Below, in pieces: positions 7,084 through 13,728 of a stretch of 13,728 nt of DNA. This DNA comes from DASUMF01 sp040510575 (GTDB taxonomy: Bacteria > Actinomycetota > Acidimicrobiia > IMCC26256 > DASPTH01). Below the pieces are notes generated by a model that was not told where the DNA came from, ran no database searches, and worked only from the letters and a program-made list of their open reading frames with translations. Location of the stretch: assembly GCA_040510575.1 (NCBI GenBank), contig JBEVIU010000150.1, positions 1 through 13,728 of the forward strand, given 5' to 3'. Position 1 is the stretch's first letter; every line of letters begins with the position of its first letter. Position numbers and translations under genes: made by a program.

Positions 7084-8268
7084 TCAGTGGCCGGTCGTGC
7101 TGCCGTCGGCGAGGACGGCGTGGGGCATGCAGAGATCGTCGTACTCCGCGATCACGATCTCTTCGACGCCGGGGCCGCACGCCGGGCACTGGGGATCACG
7201 GCGCACCTTGAAGTTTCGGAAGCTCTCCTCGAGCGCGTCGTATGCGAGGAGCCGGCCAACCAGCGGGTCGCCGAGGTCGAGGATGATCTTGATGGCTTCG
7301 AGCGCCTGGATCGAGCCGATGATCCCCGGCAGCACGCCGAGCACGCCGGCCTCCGCGCAACTGGGCGCGAGCTCGGGCGGCGGCGGCTCGGGAAGCAGGC
7401 ACCGGTAGCACGGTCCCTCGTAGGGCGCGAACACCGAGACCTGGCCCTCGAACCGGAAGATCGACCCGTGCACCACCGGGATGCGCTTCAGCAACGACGC
7501 GTCGTTGAGGAGGTACCGAGTGGGGAAGTTGTCGGTGCCGTCGACGATCACGTCGTAGCCGTCGATGATGTCGAGCACGTTGTCGGCCCCGAAGCGCACG
7601 TCGTAGGTGACGACGTCGACATCGGGGTTGAGCTGGGTCAGGGTCTTCTTCGCCGAGTCGACCTTCCGCTCACCGATGCGGTCCATGTTGTGCAGGATCT
7701 GGCGCTGCAGGTTCGACGCGTCCACCACGTCCATGTCGACGATGCCGAGCGTGCCGACACCGGCTGCCGCGAGATAGAGCGCGGCGGGGGAGCCGAGCCC
7801 ACCCGCACCGAGCAGGAGCACCTTGCTCTCGAGGAGCTTCTGCTGTCCTGCTTCGCCGACCTCCGGCAAGAGGATGTGTCGTCCATACCTGTCGCGCTGC
7901 TCTGCGTCGAGCGACGCAGGCTTGATCCAGTCGCGGCCTTCGTTCTTCCAGCGCCCGAAGCCGCCGGCCATCGACACCACGTCGGTGTAGCCGAGCTGCT
8001 CGAGCGTCTCGGCCGCGAAGGCCGAGCGGTTCCCGCCCGCGCAGTACACGACGAGCGGGGTGTCCTTCGGGCCGAGCTTCGATTCGGCCTGCGCTTCGAG
8101 GTGGCCGCGGGGGATGAACAGCGAACCGGGGATGGTGCCCTGGTCGTGCTCGTCCTGCTCGCGCACGTCGAGGAACGTCGCTGCCCCGAGCCTGGTCTCG
8201 GCTTCCTCGGGCGCGATCTCGGAGATCCGTCCCTTCGCCTGGGTGAGCAATTCGCGGTAGCTGGCCAT
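7084..8268 (-). CDS. moeB: Rhodanese-MoeB/ThiF fusion: sulfur-carrier adenylyltransferase/sulfurtransferase
   Basis: The enzyme should adenylate the C-terminal Gly of a ubiquitin-like sulfur carrier (MoaD or ThiS type) and pass sulfur to it, for molybdopterin, thiamine or another thio-cofactor. The 394-residue product has an N-terminal rhodanese domain (about 15-115; FLDVRE and the active-site loop CAGGNRS with C76), then an E1-like domain. That domain has the RYGRHILLPEVG entry motif, nucleotide loop GAGGLGS (154-160), D178 in VDMD, the Arg finger region NLQRQ, C304 in APSCAEAGVLG, and two zinc pairs C287/C290 and C361/C364. The order is reversed compared with MoeZ/MOCS3, where rhodanese is C-terminal. 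The start ATG is at 8268; AGGA lies 7-10 bases upstream but overlaps a TAGGAT -10-like hexamer. The gene is divergent from a molybdenum-hydroxylase operon, which suggests molybdopterin supply, though thiamine or tRNA thiolation remain possible. Confidence 0.93.
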   Translation of the reverse strand: MASYRELLTQAKGRISEIAPEEAETRLGAATFLDVREQDEHDQGTIPGSLFIPRGHLEAQAESKLGPKDTPLVVYCAGGNRSAFAAETLEQLGYTDVVSMAGGFGRWKNEGRDWIKPASLDAEQRDRYGRHILLPEVGEAGQQKLLESKVLLLGAGGLGSPAALYLAAAGVGTLGIVDMDVVDASNLQRQILHNMDRIGERKVDSAKKTLTQLNPDVDVVTYDVRFGADNVLDIIDGYDVIVDGTDNFPTRYLLNDASLLKRIPVVHGSIFRFEGQVSVFAPYEGPCYRCLLPEPPPPELAPSCAEAGVLGVLPGIIGSIQALEAIKIILDLGDPLVGRLLAYDALEESFRNFKVRRDPQCPACGPGVEEIVIAEYDDLCMPHAVLADGSTTGH

Positions 8269-8274
8269 CCGGAA

Positions 8275-8303
8275 ATCCTACCTCAGAGGTCGGGATTCCC
8301 CAA
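8275..8303 (-). promoter_or_regulatory. Candidate promoter of the rhodanese-MoeB gene, possibly leaderless
   Basis: On the minus strand TTGGGG (8303-8298), a 17-base spacer, then TAGGAT (8280-8275) resemble a sigma-70-type -35/-10 pair. The -10 ends 6 bases before the ATG at 8268, so transcription would start at or very near the start codon, giving a leaderless message. The same AGGA could instead serve as a ribosome-binding site, in which case the promoter lies further upstream. The -35 match is weak (three of six bases). Confidence 0.35.
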
Positions 8304-8450
8304 GGCTCGCTCGACTCGGGTCGGCACGACGAGAGGGCAAATGCCACTTTCACGCGCAGGAATATGCTGCCGTTTCTCCGGGGCACGCGCTGTTGCGCGG
8401 GCGAACCGCCATTCGCGAGCCCGAGCACGACCAACCTTCAGGGGGGCCAG

Positions 8451-8477
8451 ATGTCGTCACCGATGTCGAGGTCATGA
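8451..8477 (+). CDS. Possible eight-codon leader ORF overlapping the CoxM-like start
   Basis: An A followed by six G (8440-8446) lies four bases before an ATG at 8451. That ATG opens MSSPMSRS and stops at TGA 8475-8477, which overlaps the CoxM-like ATG (8474-8476) as ATGA. The CoxM-like start has only GAGG two bases before it, too close for efficient initiation, whereas the strong G-rich site suits 8451. This would fit translational coupling: ribosomes load at the leader and reinitiate on the FAD-subunit gene. The peptide has no repeated codons that would suggest attenuation. The pattern is visible; translation is inferred. Confidence 0.4.
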   Translation: MSSPMSRS

Positions 8478-9331
8478 AGCCGGCAGCGTTCGAGCTCCAC
8501 GCGCCCGAATCGATCGACGACGTGGTCGCCCTGCTCACCGAGCATGGTGACGAGGTGAAGGTGCTCGCCGGTGGGCAGAGCCTGGTGCCCATGCTCGCGC
8601 TCCGGCTCACCCGCTTCGAGCACCTGGTCGACGTCAACCGCGTGCCCGCGCTTGCCGGCGTCGAGGCACGCGACGGGCAGCTGCGGATCGGCGCCACCAC
8701 CCGTCACCGGACGGTGGAACAGAGCACGGATGTGGTGAGCGCGGTACCGCTGCTGGCGCGCGCGACCGCCAACGTCGGGCACTTCCAGATCCGCAACCGC
8801 GGCACGCTGGGCGGCGCCGTGGCGCACGCCGATCCGGCCGCGGAGCAGCCGGCGGTCGCGGTCGCCCTCGACGCGGTCATCGAGATCGCCGCGCAGGGAT
8901 CGACGCGCGACGTTGCGGCCGCCGACTTCTTCAAAGGCACCTGGACCACCGCGCTCGAGCCCGAGGAGCTGCTCACCGCAGTGCGGTTCCCGGTCTGGAG
9001 CGGACGTTGTGGATCCGCGGTCGAGGAGGTGGCCCGGCGCGCCGGCGACTTCGCGCTGGTCGGCGCGGTCTGCGCCATCGCGCTCGGCGACGACGGTGTG
9101 GAACGCGCGGCGATCGCGCTGTTCGGAGTGGGCGACACGCCGGTTCGGGCGTCGGAGGCCGAGGCGGTGCTCACTCAAGGCGGTGACGCGGCCGAAGCTG
9201 CGGCGCGTGCCGTCGACGTGATCGAGCCCATCGACGATCTGCACGCGAGCGCCGCGTACCGGCGAACCGTCGCCGGCGTCGTCGTGCGCCGGGCCATCGA
9301 ACGAGCCAAGGAGGAGGCGGCCCGTGCCTGA
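8474..9331 (+). CDS. FAD-binding medium subunit of a CoxMSL-type molybdenum hydroxylase (CoxM-like)
   Basis: The subunit carries FAD and passes electrons out of a three-subunit molybdenum hydroxylase to the respiratory chain or another acceptor. The 285-residue product is the usual length. Seen: the first FAD motif AGGQSLVPMLALRL (32-45), LVDVNRV, and the second FAD motif in HFQIRNRGTLGGAVAHADPA (103-122, TLGG at 111-114), then AVRFPVW near 169-175. The ATG at 8474 starts exactly where homology begins (MKPAAFELHAPESIDD). A TTG at 8393 in the same frame would add 27 residues unlike the family. The gene ends 8 bases inside the next start (GTG at 9324), so all three subunit genes are coupled. 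The family match is strong. Because the large subunit is not a true CO dehydrogenase, I leave the symbol blank. Confidence 0.93.
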   Translation: MKPAAFELHAPESIDDVVALLTEHGDEVKVLAGGQSLVPMLALRLTRFEHLVDVNRVPALAGVEARDGQLRIGATTRHRTVEQSTDVVSAVPLLARATANVGHFQIRNRGTLGGAVAHADPAAEQPAVAVALDAVIEIAAQGSTRDVAAADFFKGTWTTALEPEELLTAVRFPVWSGRCGSAVEEVARRAGDFALVGAVCAIALGDDGVERAAIALFGVGDTPVRASEAEAVLTQGGDAAEAAARAVDVIEPIDDLHASAAYRRTVAGVVVRRAIERAKEEAARA

Positions 9332-9794
9332 CCGTCTGATCGATCTGCTGGTCAACGGCGAGTCCCACCGCATGCGCGTCGAGGATCGCACCACGCTCGC
9401 CGACGCACTGCGTGACGAGTGCCACCTCACCGGGACGCACCTCGCGTGCGAGCACGGGGTGTGCGGTGCGTGCACGGTGATGGTCGACGGCGACGCCGTG
9501 CGCTCGTGCCTCATGTTCGCGGTGCAGGCCGTCGGGAGCGAGGTGACGACCATCGAAGGGCTCACGCCTGGCGACGGCGCGTTGAGCCCGGTCCAGGAGG
9601 CGTTCCGCGAGGCGCACGGGCTCCAGTGCGGGTTCTGCACGCCGGGTTTCGTCGTGTCACTCACCGCGTATCTCCGTGACCACGACGATCCGACCGACGA
9701 CGATCTCCGCGAGGCCCTGAGCGGGAACCTCTGCCGCTGCACCGGGTACCAGGGGATCCTGCGGGCGGCCCAGATCGCAGCAGGGAGAGCGTGA
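9324..9794 (+). CDS. 2Fe-2S small subunit of a CoxMSL-type molybdenum hydroxylase (CoxS-like)
   Basis: This is the electron-transfer subunit with two [2Fe-2S] clusters linking the molybdenum site to FAD. The 156-residue product has the plant-ferredoxin-type cluster ligands C42, C47, C50 and C62 (in ACEHGVCGACTV and RSC), and the helical-domain cluster ligands C102 and C105 (QCGFCTPG) plus C137 and C139 (GNLCRCTGY). All eight are present. The GTG at 9324 is the start: AAGGAGGAGG (9309-9318) lies just upstream and it overlaps the CoxM-like gene by 8 bases. Its TGA overlaps the start of the large subunit. Length and motif order are standard; nothing suggests degradation. Confidence 0.96.
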   Translation: MPDRLIDLLVNGESHRMRVEDRTTLADALRDECHLTGTHLACEHGVCGACTVMVDGDAVRSCLMFAVQAVGSEVTTIEGLTPGDGALSPVQEAFREAHGLQCGFCTPGFVVSLTAYLRDHDDPTDDDLREALSGNLCRCTGYQGILRAAQIAAGRA

Positions 9795-12115
9795 TGGCAA
9801 CCGCCGCCCGTTTCGTCGGCCAGTCGGTGAAGCGCAAGGAGGACCCTCGGCTCCTCGCAGGACAGGGTCGGTACTGCGACGACATCGCGCTGCCGGGGAT
9901 GTTGCACATCGCGTTCGTGCGCAGCCACGTCGCGGCGGGCCGCATCCGCAGCATCGACACGTCGGCCGCAGCGGCGCTGCCCGGCGTGCGCGCGGTGCTC
10001 ACCGCTGCCGAGGTGAACACCGCGGCCGGCCCGCTGTGGACCACCACCGCCGGCCCGCCGCCGTTCGGTCCGCCGATGATCGTGCTCGCGGAGACCGACG
10101 TGCGCTTCGTGGGCGACCCCATCGTCATGGTCGTCGCGTCGAGCCGTTATGTCGCCGAGGACGCGTGCGATCTCGTCGACGTCGACATCGAGGCCACCGG
10201 TGCGGTCGCGACGCTCGAGGACGCGATGGCGGAGGGTGCGCCGATCGTGCATCCCGAGCTCGGCATGAACGTGATCGACGCGCCGGCGATGCCCGACCCC
10301 GAGCTCGACGAGATCCTGGCCAACGCCGCCCACGTGGTGACCCGCACGTTCGGGATGACGCGCACCACCAACGTGCCGATGGAAGGCCGGGGAATGGTGG
10401 CGTCGTGGGACGAGTACGCGGCCGAGCTGCGCGTGTGGCCGTCGACCCAGAGCCCGCAGGAGATCAAGGCGTTCGCGGCCCGCGTCTGCGGGATCGGCGA
10501 GAACCAGGTGCGGGTGGAGTTCGGCGACGTCGGGGGCGGCTTCGGCCAGAAGATGTACCCGACGCGCGAGGAAGCGGCGGTGCTCCTCGCCACGAAGATC
10601 ACCGGCAGGCCGGTGAAGTGGATCGAGGACCGGCGCGAGAACCTCATCGCCGCGAACCAGGCGCGCCACGACATCAGCACGCTCACGATGGCCGTCGACG
10701 CCGACGGCAAGATCCTCGCCCTCACCTTCGATCTCCTCGAAGGCGTCGGCTCCTACCCGCCCGGTGGAGGGACCGGGGCCGGCGGCATGCTGGTGATGCT
10801 GATGATGACGGGCCCGTACCTCATCGAGAAGACCGGGTTCGCGAGCCACACGGTGTTCACCAACACCTGCGGGAAGGCCCCGTTCCGCGGGCCATGGGCC
10901 GTCGAGACGATCGCGCGCGAGCAGATGGTCGACGCCGTCGCCCGGGAGATCGGCGTGGACCCGCTCGAGCTCCGGCGCCGGAACGTGATCGCGCAGGGCG
11001 ATCTTCCCCACGCGATGCCGAGCGGCATGGTCTACGACATCATCACGCCGGCCGAGACACTGGAACAGGCGGTGGAGATCCTCGACTGGGACGCGTTCCG
11101 CGCCGAGCAGCAGGCGGCCCGCGCCGACGGACGGCTCCTCGGTGTGGGGCTCTCGGGCAGCATCGAGCCCTCCGCGGTCGGGATGGGCGCCTGGGCGACC
11201 GAGCAGGCCATCGTGCGGATCGACGTGTCGGGCAAGGTGGAGGTGCTCATGGGCACCGGCAGCCACGGCCACAGCCTGGAGACGACGATCCCCCAGGTCG
11301 TGGCCGAGTACCTCGGCTGCGACATCGACGACGTCGTGCTGCGCCAGGGCGGCGATGCACCGTACGGACCCGGCACCGGCGGCAGCCGCAGCGCGGTCAT
11401 CGCCGGTGGTGCCGCACAGACCGCGGCCACCACGCTGCGGGAGAAGGTCGTCGCGGTCGCGGCGCACATGCTCGAAGCGGCGCCCGAAGACCTCGACGTC
11501 GCCGACTCCAGGGTGTCGGTGCGCGGCACACCGAGCCGGGCCCTCACCTTCGCCGAGCTCGCGGCAACCGCGTACCTCAACGCGGCGATGATGCCGCCGG
11601 GGCTCGAGGCGGGGCTCGAGGCGTCGAGTCGCTTCTCGCCGCCGTCACCGTTCACGTGGTCGAACGCGACGCATCTCTGCACCTGCGAGGTCGACCCGGA
11701 GACCGGGGTGGTCACGCTCCTGCGCTACATCGTGAGCGAGGACTGCGGCGTGATGATCAACCCGATGGTCGTCGAGGGTCAGATCGCGGGCGGCGTCGCG
11801 CAGGGCATCGGCGGCGCGCTCTACGAGGAGATGGCCTACGACGACGACGGCAACCCGTTGGCCACGACGTTCCTCGACTACCTCATCCCGACGGTGTCGG
11901 AGGTGCCGGTCCTCGAGTACGGCCACATCGAGACCCCGTCGAACAGCCTCGGTGGGTACAAGGGGATGGGTGAGGGCGGCGCGATCGTGTCGCCGGCCGC
12001 CGTCGCCAACGCGGTGAACGACGCGCTCGCGCTCGTGGGCGCGCACGTCGGTCAGTTCCCGATGACCCCGACGCGCGTGCTCGATGCGATCGAGGCGGCT
12101 GCGGCGAGGTCCTGA
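9794..12115 (+). CDS. Molybdopterin-binding large subunit, CoxL-like hydroxylase but not a canonical CO dehydrogenase
   Basis: This is the catalytic subunit of a xanthine oxidase-family hydroxylase binding a molybdopterin cofactor (usually the cytosine dinucleotide form). The 773-residue product is near the usual CoxL length. Seen: an N-terminal VGQSVKRKEDPRLLAGQGRY entry motif, GGGFGQK (247-253), TGRPVKWIEDRRENL, GTGGSRSAVIAGGAAQ, CGVMINPMVVEGQI, and YKGMGEGGAI with catalytic E727. The active-site loop reads APFRGPW (362-368) where form I CO dehydrogenases have AYRCSFR, with the copper-binding Cys, and form II relatives have AYRGAGR. It therefore should not have the Mo-Cu site, and a substrate such as an aldehyde, aromatic or N-heterocycle is more likely. 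The ATG at 9794 shares a base with the CoxS-like stop; a GTG at 9791 is possible, and AGGGAG (9782-9787) serves either. No coxDEFG maturation genes are nearby. Confidence 0.94.
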   Translation: MATAARFVGQSVKRKEDPRLLAGQGRYCDDIALPGMLHIAFVRSHVAAGRIRSIDTSAAAALPGVRAVLTAAEVNTAAGPLWTTTAGPPPFGPPMIVLAETDVRFVGDPIVMVVASSRYVAEDACDLVDVDIEATGAVATLEDAMAEGAPIVHPELGMNVIDAPAMPDPELDEILANAAHVVTRTFGMTRTTNVPMEGRGMVASWDEYAAELRVWPSTQSPQEIKAFAARVCGIGENQVRVEFGDVGGGFGQKMYPTREEAAVLLATKITGRPVKWIEDRRENLIAANQARHDISTLTMAVDADGKILALTFDLLEGVGSYPPGGGTGAGGMLVMLMMTGPYLIEKTGFASHTVFTNTCGKAPFRGPWAVETIAREQMVDAVAREIGVDPLELRRRNVIAQGDLPHAMPSGMVYDIITPAETLEQAVEILDWDAFRAEQQAARADGRLLGVGLSGSIEPSAVGMGAWATEQAIVRIDVSGKVEVLMGTGSHGHSLETTIPQVVAEYLGCDIDDVVLRQGGDAPYGPGTGGSRSAVIAGGAAQTAATTLREKVVAVAAHMLEAAPEDLDVADSRVSVRGTPSRALTFAELAATAYLNAAMMPPGLEAGLEASSRFSPPSPFTWSNATHLCTCEVDPETGVVTLLRYIVSEDCGVMINPMVVEGQIAGGVAQGIGGALYEEMAYDDDGNPLATTFLDYLIPTVSEVPVLEYGHIETPSNSLGGYKGMGEGGAIVSPAAVANAVNDALALVGAHVGQFPMTPTRVLDAIEAAAARS

Positions 12116-12128
12116 GGAGGCGGCAGGC

Positions 12129-12938
12129 TCAGATGCCGAGCATCATCTTCAGGATCGGTGCGTCGAACGATCCTGTGATCGCGGACGGCACGTACCCGTC
12201 GTCCACGGTGACGGTCGTGCCGTTGATGCCCGACGCGGCGTCCATGCAGAGGAACGCGACCGTGTTCCCCATCTGCTCGGGCGTGAGGTGGGGGAGCCCC
12301 GTCGCCTCGCGGTAGTCGCCCTGGAACGGTAGCCACGTGTCGGGATTCTTGCGCGCCAAGGGCGTGTCAGTGCCACCCGGCGCGACCGCGTTGATGCGCA
12401 TGCCCTGCTGCGCGAACGCGAACGCGGTGTACGCGACGTAGGTGTTCATCGCGACCTTCGAGAAGACGTAGCTGTTGGTGCCTTCGTGCGCGTCGACCCA
12501 ACCCTCCATGCCCTCCCAGGTGTCGTTGGAGAGGAACTCGAGCGCCTGGGGGATCTGCGACTGCCAGCCCGCGCCGCCGATCGACGAGATCATCGCGACC
12601 GCGCTCCCGCGTGTGATCCGGCCGTCGGCTGCCAACGTGTCGATGATGTGGCGCTGCGAGATGAAGTTGATCTTCATGATCGGCGGGCCGCCGGCGATGC
12701 CCGCGCACGAGAAGACGGCTTCGAACGGACCGTCGAGCTGACCGAGCGCGCCATCCACGCTCGCCTGGTCGGACAGGTCGACGTGCAACGCCCGCTTCGC
12801 CGGGTAGTCGACGTCGACGATGTCGAGGACCGTCACCTCACCACCGAGCTCGGACGCGAGCTGCGCAGCTGCTGCGCCCATCCCGGTCGCCCCGCCGACC
12901 ACCAGCACCCGCTTGCCGTCGAACCCGAATGCGCTCAT
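12129..12938 (-). CDS. Short-chain dehydrogenase/reductase, 3-alpha-hydroxysteroid dehydrogenase/carbonyl reductase-like
   Basis: This is an NAD(P)-dependent oxidoreductase of alcohols or ketones. The 269-residue product has the Rossmann loop GGATGMG (15-21), an acidic residue after strand 2 (VLDI, D39) that suggests NAD(H), SCAG (77-80) in place of NNAG, catalytic S118/S119 in ISSIGG, and YVFSK with Y157 and K161. PGGTDTPL (188-194) and TVDDGY near the end are also typical. The roughly 39-residue gap between Ser and Tyr is much longer than in classical members. It matches Comamonas testosteroni 3-alpha-HSD/carbonyl reductase (Ser114, Tyr155) and related coniferyl-alcohol dehydrogenases. The start at 12938 follows GAGAGGAC; a GTG lies directly before it. 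The gene lies 13 bases after the sirtuin stop, so the two probably form an operon. It converges on the CoxL-like gene with a 13-base gap. The substrate is unknown. Confidence 0.9.
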   Translation of the reverse strand: MSAFGFDGKRVLVVGGATGMGAAAAQLASELGGEVTVLDIVDVDYPAKRALHVDLSDQASVDGALGQLDGPFEAVFSCAGIAGGPPIMKINFISQRHIIDTLAADGRITRGSAVAMISSIGGAGWQSQIPQALEFLSNDTWEGMEGWVDAHEGTNSYVFSKVAMNTYVAYTAFAFAQQGMRINAVAPGGTDTPLARKNPDTWLPFQGDYREATGLPHLTPEQMGNTVAFLCMDAASGINGTTVTVDDGYVPSAITGSFDAPILKMMLGI

Positions 12939-12951
12939 CACAGTCCTCTCG

Positions 12952-13719
12952 TCATATCCGTCCGATGATGCCAGGCAGGACCACCCCGAGTCGATCGCGC
13001 ACCACTGCATCTGCGGAGCGGTCGAACGGCGTGTCCTCCGCGTTGAGGATCACGAGCTTCGCGCCCGACTGCATCGCGATCTCGGGGAGCGCCGCCGCGG
13101 GGTACACGCCGAGTGACGTGCCCGCCGACACGAAGACGTCGGCGCCCGCCGCCGCTGCCTGGGCGCGTTCGAGGTCGGCCGGCACGAGGCTCTCGCCGAA
13201 CGAGATCGTTGCCGACTTCAACATGCCACCGCACTCGCGACACGCAGGGTCGTCCTCGCCGGCGCGCACGCGATCGAGGGTCTCGTCCATCGGTCCGCGC
13301 CAACCGCACGCGAGGCACTTGACCGCGTGCACGTTGCCGTGGATCTCGACGATGCGCTCCGGCGTCGATCCGGCCGCCTGGTGCAGGCCGTCGACGTTCT
13401 GGGTCACGAGCGTGTGCAGCGCGGCTTTCCGCTCGAGCTCGGCGAACGCGAAGTGTCCTGCGTTCGGCTCACCGTGGAACACCTCACCACTCGCGCGGTT
13501 GTGCCACACCTGCTTGCGGTGCTCGGGATCGGCGACGTAGTGCTGGATGGTGGCGCGCTTCTCCGCGGACGGGTCCTTCGTCCACACCCCGTTCGGACCG
13601 CGGAAGTCGGGGATCCCGGACTCCGTCGAGATGCCCGCTCCGGTCAGCGCGACCACGCGCCGGCTGGCTTCGATCAGGCCGCGCGCGCGTTCGAGCGCGA
13701 GCTCTTGCGGTTCGGACAT
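12952..13719 (-). CDS. NAD-dependent protein deacylase, Sir2 family (sirtuin)
   Basis: The enzyme removes acyl groups from protein lysines using NAD, in the cytoplasm. The 255-residue product is a typical bacterial size. Numbered from the ATG at 13719: ALTGAGIS (GAGIS at 27-31) with STESGIPDFRGPNGVW, TQNVDGLH (106-113), catalytic H127 in EIHGNV, and zinc Cys C135/C138 (CLAC) and C160/C163 (CREC). GTSLGVYPAA and LVILNAEDTPFD complete the NAD fold. I see no Tyr-x-x-Arg pair of the desuccinylase (SIRT5/CobB) type in the region after the FRG loop, so ordinary deacetylation is the simplest guess. Two ATGs are adjacent (13722 and 13719). GAGG sits two bases before the first and five before the second, which favours 13719. 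The SDR gene follows 13 bases downstream. Upstream sequence is cut by the window edge. Confidence 0.94.
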   Translation of the reverse strand: MSEPQELALERARGLIEASRRVVALTGAGISTESGIPDFRGPNGVWTKDPSAEKRATIQHYVADPEHRKQVWHNRASGEVFHGEPNAGHFAFAELERKAALHTLVTQNVDGLHQAAGSTPERIVEIHGNVHAVKCLACGWRGPMDETLDRVRAGEDDPACRECGGMLKSATISFGESLVPADLERAQAAAAGADVFVSAGTSLGVYPAAALPEIAMQSGAKLVILNAEDTPFDRSADAVVRDRLGVVLPGIIGRI

Positions 13720-13728
13720 CATCGCCTC

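Noticed and set aside
8386..8399. Small inverted repeat CGCGC-TGTT-GCGCG in the moeB/cox-like intergenic region
   Set aside because: A five-pair GC stem is expected by chance in this base composition, and nothing around it suggests an operator or terminator.
6655..8550. Open frame of about 630 codons on the plus strand opposite the cpaE-like and moeB genes
   Set aside because: It is the antisense shadow of two well-supported genes and has no recognisable domain or ribosome-binding site.
8438..11467. Very long open frame (about 1000 codons) on the minus strand across the cox-like operon
   Set aside because: It runs antisense to three genes with complete family motifs, its translation is Arg/His/Asp-rich with no recognisable domain, and long antisense frames are expected in GC-rich DNA.
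10036..11973. Open frame of about 645 codons on the plus strand, inside the CoxL-like gene in another frame
   Set aside because: The translation is dominated by Arg, Gly and Asp repeats typical of a frame-shifted GC-rich gene.
9794..12115. Annotation of the large subunit as aerobic carbon monoxide dehydrogenase CoxL
   Set aside because: The AYRCSFR loop with its copper-binding Cys is absent; the sequence has APFRGPW instead.
12111..12132. Possible hairpin (CTGAG...CTCAG) between the convergent CoxL-like and dehydrogenase genes
   Set aside because: The stem is only five pairs with an 11-base loop, it overlaps both stop codons, and no T-run follows, so it does not support a terminator call.
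1..13728. Mobile elements, CRISPR arrays, tRNA or rRNA genes, phage defence islands
   Set aside because: No transposase, integrase, phage gene, regularly spaced repeats or RNA-gene sequence was recognised; nearly all DNA is accounted for by ordinary metabolic and pilus genes.

Overview
The window is GC-rich and densely coded. It reads as chromosomal DNA from an actinobacterium. The evidence is a decaprenylphosphoryl-ribose-type UbiA prenyltransferase, Tad/Flp pilus ATPases of the CpaE/CpaF kind, a PduO-type cobalamin adenosyltransferase, a CoxMSL-type molybdenum hydroxylase, GTG starts, and several genes with a -10-like hexamer just before the start codon and no Shine-Dalgarno (leaderless style). 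I suspect Acidimicrobiia or a relative, but this is an impression from gene content and not a measurement. I see no tRNA, rRNA, CRISPR array, insertion sequence or phage gene, and no gene-free stretch longer than about 210 bases.

Left part (1-4353): a partial UbiA-family gene points left. A rightward run follows: cobalamin adenosyltransferase, leucyl aminopeptidase (pepA), and a secreted protein that joins a cupredoxin domain to a right-handed beta-helix. pepA and the beta-helix gene share one base (TGATG), so they are probably co-transcribed and translationally coupled.

Middle (4362-8268, minus strand): a rhodanese-MoeB/ThiF fusion, then a CpaE/TadZ-like ParA-family ATPase, then a CpaF/TadA secretion ATPase. 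The last two are 4 bases apart and form a Tad-pilus pair, but the usual tadB/tadC partners do not follow; the next gene is convergent and unrelated.

Right part: divergent from moeB is a tightly overlapping operon in the order FAD subunit (CoxM-like), 2Fe-2S subunit (CoxS-like), molybdopterin subunit (CoxL-like). The large subunit has the molybdenum-hydroxylase signatures and the catalytic Glu. It lacks the Cys-bearing loop of true CO dehydrogenase, so it is probably an aldehyde or N-heterocycle hydroxylase of unknown substrate. A MoeB-type sulfur-carrier activator next to a molybdopterin enzyme makes functional sense. Converging on this operon is a minus-strand pair: a sirtuin followed 13 bases later by a short-chain dehydrogenase of the 3-alpha-hydroxysteroid dehydrogenase/carbonyl reductase type.

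I found no clearly new multi-gene system. The most unusual items are the cupredoxin/beta-helix fusion with Gln at the usual axial Met position, the non-canonical active-site loop of the CoxL-like protein, the rhodanese-first MoeB fusion, and an eight-codon leader ORF overlapping the start of the CoxM-like gene.
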